Both the position numbers and the translations under genes were made by a program. Shown here in pieces: positions 48,501-59,137 of a stretch of DNA of 64,000 nt. The notes under the pieces are model-generated. The model was not told the DNA's origin. It was given only the letters and a program-made list of their open reading frames with translations, and made no database searches. The stretch is from Ophioderma brevispina (Eukaryota; Echinodermata; Ophiuroidea; Amphilepidida; Ophiodermatidae): contig JAMKCH010007144.1 in NCBI GenBank assembly GCA_023653785.1, forward strand, positions 1-64,000, in the 5' to 3' direction. The stretch's first letter is position 1, and every line of letters begins with the position of its first letter.

Positions 48501-49997
48501 TAGTCCATAAGCTGCATCATCAGATTTTCCGTTCGTTGCACCCAATAGTGATTAATTTTCCCATATATCACTTGAAGGGGATGTCCCCCTGACTAGGATA
48601 GGTAGTTTCCACCCCGAAAAGCTGCACGTTAGCGTGTCCTGCCCATTTTAAAATGGCCGCCATTGTTTTATTAAAAACGCCATTATTATTTTATTAGAGA
48701 TAGAAATTTTGTCCACGACTACACGATACCAAGTTTTAACAGCCTGAAGGGGGCTTAAACATCTAGGCGTCCAAGATGGCCGCCGCAAGGAGGCATATTT
48801 TGCTACATGAACTTAAAATGGCATATTGTTGAAATAGAACCTGGGTGATATTTTGGGAGCTCAACAAGAATTTATGCATTTATATTTACGCACAGGCTTG
48901 TTTGTAAAGATGGCGGTGATATATTCACTCTAGGGTACGTAAATCAGGAAGAAAAGCAGCCCGTACTCATCTTTTCGACGTTAAAACAGCACTTTCTAAT
49001 AATGACCCTAAATCATTTTCAAGATGTAAAAAATATTGAAGGGGGTATTGACTTGTCCTAGAGAGTGACGTTACTATAGCTGGTTACTACTTGGGCCATA
49101 TAACGTAGTTTAAACTGACTCGATAATAGTTCATATGACCAACAACTCAACTCAACCTGATTCAATAAAATCATAATAAATGGGTGTGGTCTGTATTTAA
49201 GGACTACTCAGTGACGTCATGGTGTTTCCCAGTAAAATAAAAATATGCTTATGAAGAAGTGAAAAAATTGTCCATATGTAGGAGGAAAATTTGAATATGG
49301 TGGCCTACGTTTCTTTCGAGAACATCAAGTGCTATCTTGGTTTCTGACTTGTACCACAGGCTCCTTCTCTCTCTCTACTACCTAGATCAGCTTTCTTCCC
49401 AGCGTCAAATAGTGTTGAGTGGTCTGCAATTATCCAGAAGTACGAGAGAAAATTGCGGGAAAATGTTATCAATAGTTTTCGTTATGGTTCTTATTATGTC
49501 AAAAAAAGATGTGCAGGGGTGTTTTCTTCTTGATTTATGTCCCCCGGAGCGGGTATAACCGCCGCCATCCTGAGTTATGATCATGTCCGCAATACACCAA
49601 CGTCATTAAATCTCTTTTTGGTGCTCTAAAAATATTACTCGCATTCTTACCCCATCTATTTGGCAATTTTAGTACATTTAACAAAACATGCCTCCTACCG
49701 GCGGCCATCTTGGACACTTAAATGTTTAAGCCCACTTAAGGAAGGTAGAACTTTATTTCGTTTAGTCCTAGATAAAATTTCTATCTATAATGAAAATACA
49801 ATAGCAGTTTTTCATAGAACAATGGTGGCCATTTTGAAATAGGCAGTACGCGCTAATGTGCAACTTTTCGGGGCGGAAACATACCTAATCCTAGTCAGGG
49901 GGACACCCCCTTCAAGGTGATATATTGGAAAATTAATCACCAGGTGGGTGCAACAAACTCGAATTTAAGGCCCGTACAGAAACTGGCTTATGGACTA
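48501..49997. mobile_element. Long-TIR foldback element, copy 2
   Basis: About 1.5 kb, the better-preserved copy. It starts TAGTCCATAAGC and ends GCTTATGGACTA. The inverted arms span about 48501-48845 and 49655-49997, with landmarks TTGTTGCACCCA(A/C), GATTAATTTTCC, GTGTCCCCCTGACTAGG, AAAATGGCC(G/A)CCATTGTT, GTCCAAGATGGCCGCCG and AGGAGGCAT. TAA lies on both flanks, perhaps a target-site duplication. The 0.8-kb interior has only short frames, so it is non-autonomous. Five ATGGC-type motifs resemble YY1 binding sites. Confidence 0.88.
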
Positions 49998-50740
49998 TAA
50001 GGTTTAACTTTTAAATCCAAGAAATTTAGAGTGTGGTTACTCCAATGAAATCCAATTATTTCATTAACGGGCTTTGCAGATCACGTTATTTGGCTGAAAT
50101 GAAAAGAAGGCTATCTAAAAGTCAATTACAAGAGAAAAATGAGTAACAAAATGTGTACCGTTATTACGATTTTCTTAAAAAGAAAATGTTTGGTACCCAC
50201 GTACCACCTTTGTCTACCTAGGTCAATATGTGAAGTTACTATATTATATTATTTTTAAATCATGCTTTAAGGTCATTAATGTAATTGGACGTTTTAGAAT
50301 CTGAGAATTTTGAACTTGTTAATCTTAATAGGATAGTTCAACTTTCAACAATCTTTAATAATCCATAATATATAGTTTGAAAGCTTGGGTCTACTGAAAA
50401 GATACAAACATTTAGTGAGAATGGAGTCATCTGTGCATAGCTAAGGACAACGGCTCCCAAAATTCTCAAAACAGACTCCACGAGGTGCTTTCTGTGAGAT
50501 TATGTCCACTAATGGTAAATATGGCGCTTGTGAAATGAAATGCACTGTGAAACCATTTTACGTGTGGGATTCATCAAAAACATTCTGTACTTCGAACGCA
50601 ATTATCTGCTTTTGATCTTTCACTAGGCAATCATTAGAAGCCAATAGTACTTACTGTGCCAACCTATATCATGGGCTAAAATAGACAAATATAATAATTT
50701 GAGCTTTGTTAATTACAAATAACCTTCATTTTTTCAAACT
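49998..50740. other. Non-coding stretch
   Basis: AT-rich, no gene or repeat recognised. Confidence 0.4.
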
Positions 50741-50742
50741 CA

Positions 50743-51155
50743 AACTTAAACACTTAAGTGCCCAAGCTAAAAAACTTGCCGTTAGTGCCCAATAGGGGAA
50801 TTCATAGGGACAAACCGAGAAGGTACTATACCTAAGCAACCCAATCCCAAGTTTAATGCCTGTAAATTTAATTAGTAAAAATATCTCAGATTTTTTTCCA
50901 ATCTCATTGGTGCCCAAGAGGGGTCCTAGGGGACTCACCGAATTTTGCTAATGAAATACGAGGGGGATGTATTTTTTTGGATCAGAAAGAGCGTATTCAT
51001 AACTCGGACAGATAACAAAAAAAAACTCTAACAACATTTAAATTTGCTGAACGAGAAATCGCAAAAAATCATCAAATGTTGGGTCCCATAGAACCTCCTT
51101 GGGCACTTAAGGGTACAGTTACTTAAGTGGTAATGCTTGTTAGAGCACCCCCATA
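50743..51155. repeat. Repeat with CACTTAAGTGCCC ends
   Basis: The left part (50743-50822) reads ACACTTAAGTGCCCAAGC, then AAAACTTGCCGTTAGTGCCC. It matches the opposite strand of 62046-62126, which has CACTTAAGTGCCCCCAAGC and CTTCCGTTAGTGCCC. The right part contains TTGGGCACTTAAGGG and TACTTAAGTGG, an inverted echo of the left. It may be a small foldback element. Confidence 0.5.
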
Positions 51156-52855
51156 ACATGGCGTGACGAGTTGATAAAAGGCAAACGACCCTGAGAGAAC
51201 ACGTACATTTAGTCTAAGAGCAACCAATTTCCACAAGGCTTTTTGTACAACTGTCCTCTCTTTGGTAATATCCTGAACAGACGACCATTCAGTTGATAAA
51301 ATAACTTATCAAACTAGATTTAATGGACACAACTGGTTTACATGGAATCTAAAGATTACTTGGAATTGAGTTCAACAACCAATTAAAAACACTATCAGAA
51401 CCAGTTAACAACAATGTTTGTAAACAAGTTAGGGCTTTGTATCTTGAAATAGGTCGGGCCTGCTGTTACACACTGCGCAAGGTATCTGTTAGAGTTTTAA
51501 TACTATGGGCCATCGCAGGACAACAAAAGGAATTGACGTTGGATGTTAACGGGTCTATTGCATTGGATATTTGGATTACAACTAATCCAAGCTAACTTAT
51601 ATAGTTGTAATGAAAGAACAGAGAAAATAAACAGTAGCCATAATATGTCTAACGCTTGAAGCCTTTTACAGCCACTGACCTAAGAATGGGTTTGTTTGCA
51701 ATCGTTTGAATGCTGATTCAAGTTATGGTCATAAATAAAAGGCGTAAGTTTGACATTTAAAAAAATCATGATCTCTGTGCGAGTCTTCTGCAGGATTCTC
51801 TGAAGATTGACGTTGATTGCATTGATTAGTAATCGATAACCTGAAATAGTAATGACTGAATTTTAAGAGAAAAAAACATCAATTTGCCTGCACGGATATA
51901 AAATTGCATTGATGTCTCGAATCCCTTTGGAATATAAAAATCACACTCCGAATCATCGCCAAAATAATATTTTCAGAAAGATTCTTAATCTTCTCAATCA
52001 TCAACAAAATTACACCGAACACAACGTTTTATAAGCAATATATCGCTTCAAGCCTAATATCGTCATGTCACCGAGGTCTAAACTACAGGACTATTTCAAT
52101 ACCGCCGCGTTTATGTTGTCATTATCATGGTGGTTCCTATTCTAAAGAAATTATATAAATGGTGGTAAATGGTCAGGACTTATTAACGTTGCCGCCCGTA
52201 TTTGCAATTATGATAAAACTAAAGTGACAACATCGTAAGATACATACTGTATCCATCTGTTGGCGGCGGTGGCAGATTTAGGTCTCTAGCCACTGGCGGA
52301 CGGGAATTAGGGACCTATCCAAAACTTCTTATTATGGAATAAACGCAAAATTGAAAACAGAACCTTGATAGCCAGAGAATAATTATCTTCATTGCCATTT
52401 AATTTATTTTCATGAAAGGTCACATTGAATGTTCGTATGAATCACAAATAATTTATAGTACGCAGTCTTGGGATCCAGCTTCCATTACAAATACTGGGTG
52501 AGTTTCATTACATTCATGTTGTTAACCCATACCCCCACTTTCTTGCAAAACATTCGCGCTTGTTATCGGCAGTGCTGACATTTAAATATATATGTATGTA
52601 TTTTTCCACTCAAGGTCTTTACTAATTTTGGTAATCAATTCAAACGAAATTCTCAAGGTGTCAGTGGAGAGAAAGTTATCATATATTCTAATATTCCATG
52701 TAAATGCTTGAAGATTTACGTTTTTATCATTATTGCTTTCAGACTAAGAGTTTAAACCTCCTTGTCGTCTAACAACTGCCATTAGTTTCTGACGAGTTAA
52801 CTAATACCAGTGATGAGAAAAATGAACCAGAAAGTTTGTACTCCACCTTGCGGGG
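51156..52855. other. Non-coding stretch with one dispersed repeat fragment
   Basis: 51670-51745 (GCCACTGACCTAAGAATGGG, then GTTATGGTCAT) matches 54364-54440 (GCCACTGACCTAAGAATAGG, then ATATGGTCAT). No gene was recognised in the rest. Confidence 0.45.
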
Positions 52856-53425
52856 TATCGTACGAGATAAATCTCGTTGACGTTTGTACCAGATACTATC
52901 TCGCTTTACAGAGACTAGCTCGATGGTACCAGATATATGCGAGGGACTGAGATACTATCTCGCTTGTACGAGATACTATTCGCTTGTACGAGATACTATC
53001 TCGCTTTTACGAGATACTTATCTCGCTTGTACGAGATTACTATCTCGCTTGTACGAGAGACTATCTCGCTTGTACGAGACACTATCTCATTTGTACGAGT
53101 ACGATCTCGCTTATACGCGATACTATCTCGCTTGTACGCTATACTATCTCGCTTTTACGCGATACCATCTCGCTTGTACGAGATACCATCTCGCTGACGA
53201 GAATACTATCACGTGTGTACAATATAATTATCTCGTTTGCTACGACATACTCTCTCATTTGTAACATGTACAAAAATTACTATCCTCCGTTTGACTAAGT
53301 AGATACGATTTTGTGTGTACGAGATAATACATCCGTTTGTACTAGATACTATCTCTTTGTACGAGATAATACCTCGTTTGTACGAGATAAATACCTAGGT
53401 TGTACTAGCTACTATCTCGTTGTAA
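52856..53425 (+). repeat. 21-bp satellite with internal dyad
   Basis: Around 25 units of a 21-bp repeat, consensus TGTACGAGATACTATCTCGCT, best preserved at 52960-53200 and decaying at both sides. Each unit contains the dyad GAGATACTATCTC. Because 21 is a multiple of three and the unit has no stop in several frames, long overlapping open frames of LYEILSR type arise; these are not genes. Confidence 0.95.
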
Positions 53426-54610
53426 GGGTGAAGAACAGGAAACATTTTATTGAGTTTGCTCTCAATGAAGAAAAGTTTTGTTCTCGTTATGCCAGGACAT
53501 TCCACCGAGTTCAACGTTTCCAACATTCAAAGCTATTTTCTCTTACTATAAGTCATGTTACAACTCAACATAAACCGGTTTGAGGAAATTTATCACGATC
53601 CGGAAAGAAACGTATACTGATTTATTTTCGGAAACTTAGATTCAGCAAATATTTCGCAAACAAAGTGCACAGTCTTTCTGCCAAAAGGGAATTGGAATGA
53701 TTTCAAACAGTTCACAGTACTTTCAATCATTGTCAGGATATATCCAGATAGAGTCACACACATTCGACAATTTGGAACGGATATTTGTTTACGTACACTG
53801 TAACAAAAGGGGATGTAGGCAATTAAGTGTTCTTAATGTTGACGTTTTATGTAACAGTTGGAAATTTGAGGATTTACGGAATCGGTTTAAAATCGGTATA
53901 TTTACATAAAAGCCTGTAAAAAAACAGTTTCGCATTGATATTGCATTTAAGTTGCAGTGAAAGAAGGAAATCGCGCACAATGATGGTAAGCTGTCCGGCA
54001 TATGACGTAACCGTAAAATTTATTGTCATGGAACTGCTGGCCGCTTACGTCATTAACATTCCATAATTTTACGGGTTAAACCGTTATAATTTACGGCTTT
54101 CACTGTTAAAGTAAGTAACGTCAGTATCAGAGGAGATTTAAGATTTACAGGTTGTCTACAAATGTATAGAAAAACTTCAGAAACTGTCTGTTACTTTTAA
54201 CGGCATTTGTAAAATACATTATTATCTAAAACTCCCTCCAAGGCTTTTGGCTGCATGGGCAATTAAGGATCTACTCAAACAAACAATTTTATTTGACATT
54301 CTTAATTTGTCCGGTCGTACAGGTAAAGACGCGAATTTTGATAAAGTTCTTTGCTAATTTCTTTGCCACTGACCTAAGAATAGGCTTGTTGGGATCATTG
54401 AATGCGTTTTTATGGGCCGATTTCGAATATGGTCATTAAAATGCATAATTGAGAAATTGTTAGTGAAAAAAGTTAAATTGAAATTTTAACTACGCGACTT
54501 GACTCACCTACGGGCACATTACCGGATTATTCTACTTCCATTATATCGCAAACAGGGTGCACAAATACATGTTCTTATTAAAATTCAGGGTTCCGGTTTT
54601 TAGGTTATAG
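53426..54610. other. Non-coding stretch
   Basis: No gene recognised. It contains the second copy of the 51.67-kb fragment at 54364-54440. Confidence 0.4.
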
Positions 54611-54613
54611 GAA

Positions 54614-54769
54614 TAGAAATAAAAGGGTTCGCAGTATCATCATGGGCTCACATGTATCTCGAACGGAAAAACTTCAAAATAATGGGCTCGCGCGCCTCGC
54701 CCATTATTGAGTTTTTCCGACCTCGGACACCATTATTCCCATACACGATACTGCATCACCCTATTTCTT
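54614..54769. mobile_element. 156-bp MITE
   Basis: Inverted arms. Left: AGAAATAAAAGGGTTCGCAG then TATC. Right, on the other strand: AAGAAATAGGGTGATGCAG then TATCG. The inner arms GGAAAAACTTCAAAATAATG and, on the other strand, GGAAAAACTCAATAATGGGC flank a GC-rich loop (CGCGCGCC). Confidence 0.75.
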
Positions 54770-54810
54770 AAATTTTATTCTACCGACTGACGGCGTTTTT
54801 ATTAGTTAAT

Positions 54811-55640
54811 AACCAGTGTGTATCAATTAAAAACCGCAGGATTGGAAACAAAAATATTGAAATTATAAACAACCTTCTATTCACCAAGATGGTTAAACCA
54901 CTCCTTTAAAAGTACAATTCCAACTCTTCACTATATGCTTTTTACCCCATTCATCATTTCGCACTCCTGTCCAGAGATAAGTGTATTGAAGAAGGTATAA
55001 ATTCAAATGCTGGTCTTATTGGTGATGGAAAATCACAGATATCTAATTGAAAAGTTTGAAATTCCGTAGAGGTGAGGGTCTCACAAGCAGACAGGCGTTC
55101 GTAAAGGGGGCCCCCCAGGGGAAAAAGGGGGGGGGGGGGGGATTTGGCTTACAATTGTATTATTTCGGTTAGAAGCAATAGCCATAGCAGTTTAAAGGTT
55201 TGAAATGTTAATTTTTTTGAAGTGGTAAGAAGACTTCTAAAGTGAAGGGAAGATGGACTTTTAAAACATCTTTATCATAGAGATTCCATTTAAGTGTTTG
55301 AATTGGAATTCTGACCCACTTTAATAGCTTTAATGTCTTTAATCAAGAGTTGCTAGCAAGTATCATGTCCAAAAACTTGATTAAAATTCAAGTGCAAGTC
55401 TTGTTTATTAAAAGTAAGTGACAATTATCATCAGTGTTTTTAAAAAAGTTTGTTCTGGTTTAAATTTTGCTGCACGCAATAAACATGACATAATGGCCCG
55501 CTTGTGTTAAGGTCATTGAATCGGAACCAACCCGATTCAGAAGGTCTTCAAAAAAACTTGTCTAAAATTTTTAAACCGAGAACAAATTACACAAACCAAA
55601 ATCTTGTTTTTTTATTGATTTACACGCTGTAATTTCAGGC
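54811..55640 (+). repeat. Dispersed repeat, copy 2
   Basis: Diverged direct copy of 21352-22150 with shared ATCACAGATATCTAATT/ATTTAATG context and CATTGAATCGGAACCAACCC. It contains a GC insertion at 55108-55141 with a 15-base G run (55127-55141) absent from copy 1. Confidence 0.65.
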
Positions 55641-56665
55641 AAAGGATATACGCTTATGAGTTGTATGATTGAAAGCAGGAAAAGCTTTGTTTACGGTGTT
55701 GTGCTTTTCATTCCACAAGAGAAAGGAAACTTTATACAGATTAAGATTGACACAGATACGGGCACACACCCACTTAAACTAAACGCTCCACTGAAATACA
55801 CATGTAAAAAATACCACTGCGCCATCTGATTTGCACCCCGTGTGACAATAATTATTTGAACGTGTTGAATCCACCTTCCCTATAGGATCATAACTGAACT
55901 TTCAAAGTAGTTGAATTTTTAATATAAGTTGTAGATAGATTTTAAGGAAAAGAGGATATGCGGGCATATGAACCATCACTAATTTTGAGCCGAAATGTTA
56001 CGCCTCAAAGCCGCTTTCGACCAGGGCTGGAAGTCGATGGGACCTAATTTCTACACGGAATTAAACTTAACCCAAATTTGGGATAATCTCAATCTTGATG
56101 GAATAAAGCTATACCTCTTTCATTTTTTATCTAATATACCACCCTCATTGAAATCCGGTGTGAAAAGGAGATATTGGGGGCCATATATGGTCGGCAGGAT
56201 TCATAGTCCGGGCTCATAGACCACCGGAAAAAAATGTGAAACTAACGTGAAAAACGAGTCAATGAATCGATTTCCATATGTTCACCATTGTAAGCGGATG
56301 TGAGTCGGGGGCCTATATCTCATGCCACACCGGTGTCCAATGGGGACTGCCAAAATATATCACAAGGTATTCGCTGTTTACCGGACTACCTACCATTCCC
56401 CAAACGTGGAGTGATGTAGTGTTGTGCGCCCATAATATAAACAAGGCGAGATGACTAATTGCTTTGACTACTCTAGGTGAGCAAAAGGTCGACACGAGGC
56501 GCCAGAACTAAAATAATTACCCACAACACGCATTAAACAAAGCTTTACTCGGGATTCTGTGCAATTCTCGAAAGGAGGCGCTACGAGTGCCTACAACTCT
56601 TATATCCAGCGGTAGACCATAGGACATTGCATCTGATCTTGCACCAAGAGCCTGCACAAAATAGA
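55641..56665. other. Non-coding stretch, GC-balanced after 56.0 kb
   Basis: 55995-56219 (plus, 74 codons) and 56313-56495 (minus) are open, but I recognise no motif. The base composition suggests an old coding or mobile sequence. Confidence 0.35.
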
Positions 56666-56666
56666 G

Positions 56667-56809
56667 TAGCCGTTTCATATAGCAGTCCCAAGGATGCAAA
56701 TGAGGTATTACAATTGATTCCGTATCCTCTGTATGATGCCGTTGACAGTAGCGCTTGCACGGATTCAATGGCAAATACCTAATTGCATCCTTGGGATATG
56801 AAAACGTAC
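56667..56809. mobile_element. 143-bp palindromic MITE
   Basis: Left arm CGTTTCATAT, five extra bases, then TCCCAAGGATGCAAATGAGG. Right arm on the other strand CGTTTTCATATCCCAAGG then ATGCAATTAGGTATT. The arms total about 45 bases each around a 50-base centre. Confidence 0.7.
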
Positions 56810-57823
56810 TACCAACAAAAAAAATTGGTTTGGTTTATATAGCAATATTGTCTGCCTGATTTCATAATCTTGATGAGCAACTGAGTCATGTGTGAGAATT
56901 GGAGATAGGGAAGGGGGTAGTTCACAGGGGAAAATTGAATAAATATTTCATTGAGGGTTAAAAGGTGCATAGACCCCGGGCATAGAACATGTTCCTCTGC
57001 CCCTATGGATTAAAGTATTGTTTGTTTTATTTCATCACAAAAAATCGCAGATAATCTAAGACGTGTATTCACAGTTTCCTAAATTCATTATAAAAGTGCA
57101 ATACATGTTAGCATGGAAAACAATGCTGCATTATTGTTTCATTTATACCCAATATGCATAACTCATTTTAACCTCTATTTGGAAGAGTAATCCACATGTT
57201 TGTAGCAATAATATGATTGAGACTGCGATATTAAGCCAACACTGTACACATTTGAAACTCATTTCTGAGTTCATTATACTTCTTCTCTCCATGCAAATGC
57301 AGTGTTATCTCCAATGCGGATAGTGGTGTAGTTTTTAGTTGCAGTGTACGGTACATTCAATTGCAAAATAGGAGTAGTTTATATCATTCTGTATGGATTT
57401 TATCGTGTGAATTAGTTTGAGGAGCAGTATTTCACATTCCACCAGTGCTTCTTTCATGCAAATGTGATTAATTTGTTATCGACATAAGCAGTTTTTTTTC
57501 TGAAGACTTAACTGAGCTTGACTTAATAATGGTGTTTACCAATTTAATAGAAAAATCTCGGCAGATTTTTTTTTTTTTCAATTTTCTAAATGCCGCCCCC
57601 CGCAAACGTCCTCCATTATTTGCCTACGCGGTCGATATTCGCCTATCTGTAGGCCAGAACGTGACCGATGGATGTCCAAATTGATATACCAATGTTTTTT
57701 TAAAGTATTTCTATATTATCTCCTGATTGAAGATGGTCAGCCCCAACAAGAAAATGACTCATCTTTACTACTCTTTCTAAAAAATACATAGAGACCGAGT
57801 GAACTCTGTAAACAAATAATATG
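56810..57823. other. AT-rich non-coding stretch
   Basis: No gene or repeat recognised; T run at about 57567-57578. Confidence 0.4.
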
Positions 57824-57958
57824 ATAGACCTCTTTTGACACCAGCTGTCCAAATAAAATGACCATCAGGTAGAAGACTTCCGGCAAAACCGCTTAAAGGT
57901 TTCCTTTCACTTCCGGTCCCATTAAATAGTGCAACTGCAGAACAGGATTTTGTTGAAA
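57824..57958 (-). CDS. Possible exon, unknown protein
   Basis: A GC-balanced minus-strand stretch, open within a 97-codon frame, behind a CAG acceptor at 57959-57961 preceded by a poor pyrimidine tract. The peptide includes ALFNGTGSERKPLSGFAGSL and DGHFIWTAGV, which look protein-like. The donor at the lower end (GTCTAT) is poor. No family recognised; it could be a decayed exon. Confidence 0.22.
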
Positions 57959-58747
57959 CTGCGGATGCCGATTGTTTAAAATGTGACACAAATAACACAT
58001 GAAACATATAGATAAATTGACATTGACAAAAACAACAGACATGTATGTTTAAATATCTAAATAAATACAAATCCTAATGTCGTGGGAAAAATTAGTTATG
58101 ATCTGCTATAAAAATTAATCCATTTATATTGTTTATTTTTTATCGACTTGTTTTTCATATGATTCATTTTTAAACCATTATTATAATTATTTAATAAAGA
58201 AATACTTCTTGATTTATTTCAATAAATCTTCAATCTTAATTGAAATCATTATATTGAATTTTTTGTAAGACAATTTTACGTAAACCAGTACTGTGCGCAA
58301 CTCAACGAAATCAACACTATTAACCTAAGCAACCGAAATAACTTTACTTTGTGAGTAACGGGAAGTTATCTAAAGTCTAAAATAAAATGTTACGCCATCA
58401 CTGACAGCCTACCATTTCTGAGGATTTAGTACTTCGGAAATTGAAATCCGCGTTGCGCTTTCCGCCCTATTTGACCTTTGAACCGAGTACCAAATTCCTA
58501 TACACAACACAACCACTGCCATTTTCAATTGAACGCTAATGAAATTGATTGTGGTAGAATTTTAAGCTTTTGATTACGAATTTATTTAAAGTAACCATTT
58601 GTTCGTGAAAATAGTCATTATGCCTATGAGGAGGAAACATCCAGACCAAACGGTCTGACAACAAAGATACGCCCAGTGCGATTCCAAAGGAGGTTGTTGT
58701 TAAAATTAACTGACAAACATTAGAATTTCATGTTAAGTCCGACTTAC
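57959..58747. other. AT-rich non-coding stretch
   Basis: No gene or repeat recognised. Confidence 0.4.
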
Positions 58748-59137
58748 AAGTCTTTCCAATGGCGTGAGCTCCTCTCCGGCTCTGGTCAGGTCGGTTTTCT
58801 TTTTCATACTGACTTTTCTTGATTAGGCTGAGGTCCTTCTCCGATGGCCGTTTCCTGCGTCATATTTGTAGCTTTTTTTCAAGTCTCAGATTTCTCGGAT
58901 GATTTTGAAGGTGAGGATTCCTTTTTGGTTTTAAGAGCCTTCGCTTTCTCGCTTTAAGATTTTTCCGTAACTATTTTGTCGTCCTTTTTCTTTGTTCTCT
59001 ATTTTGGCGCGTGAAGCCCGTGCGAGCACACCGTACCAGATTTCAATGTGGACACGACTCTGACTCGACCAAACAGCTCGGGTTGTTTCTTCTGACTTTG
59101 CATTTGCCGCCAAAACAACCAAGTAGGGTCCTAGCAT
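58748..59137 (-). pseudogene. Coding-like, frame-broken segment
   Basis: The minus strand is open at 58931-59137 (68 codons, with AANAKSEETTRAVWSSQSRV). After stops it reads MKKKTDLTRAGEELTPLERL just before a consensus donor GTAAGT (58742-58747). The charged, codon-like text and good donor suggest exon remnants, but two or more frame changes or stops interrupt them. No family was recognised. Confidence 0.25.

Noticed and set aside
52856..53425. A CRISPR array
   Set aside because: There are no unique spacers; the 21-bp units are contiguous and the genome is evidently animal.
52884..53583. Several overlapping open frames of up to 126 codons
   Set aside because: They are produced by the 21-bp satellite, which has no stop in several frames and reads as LYEILSR-type repeats in each.
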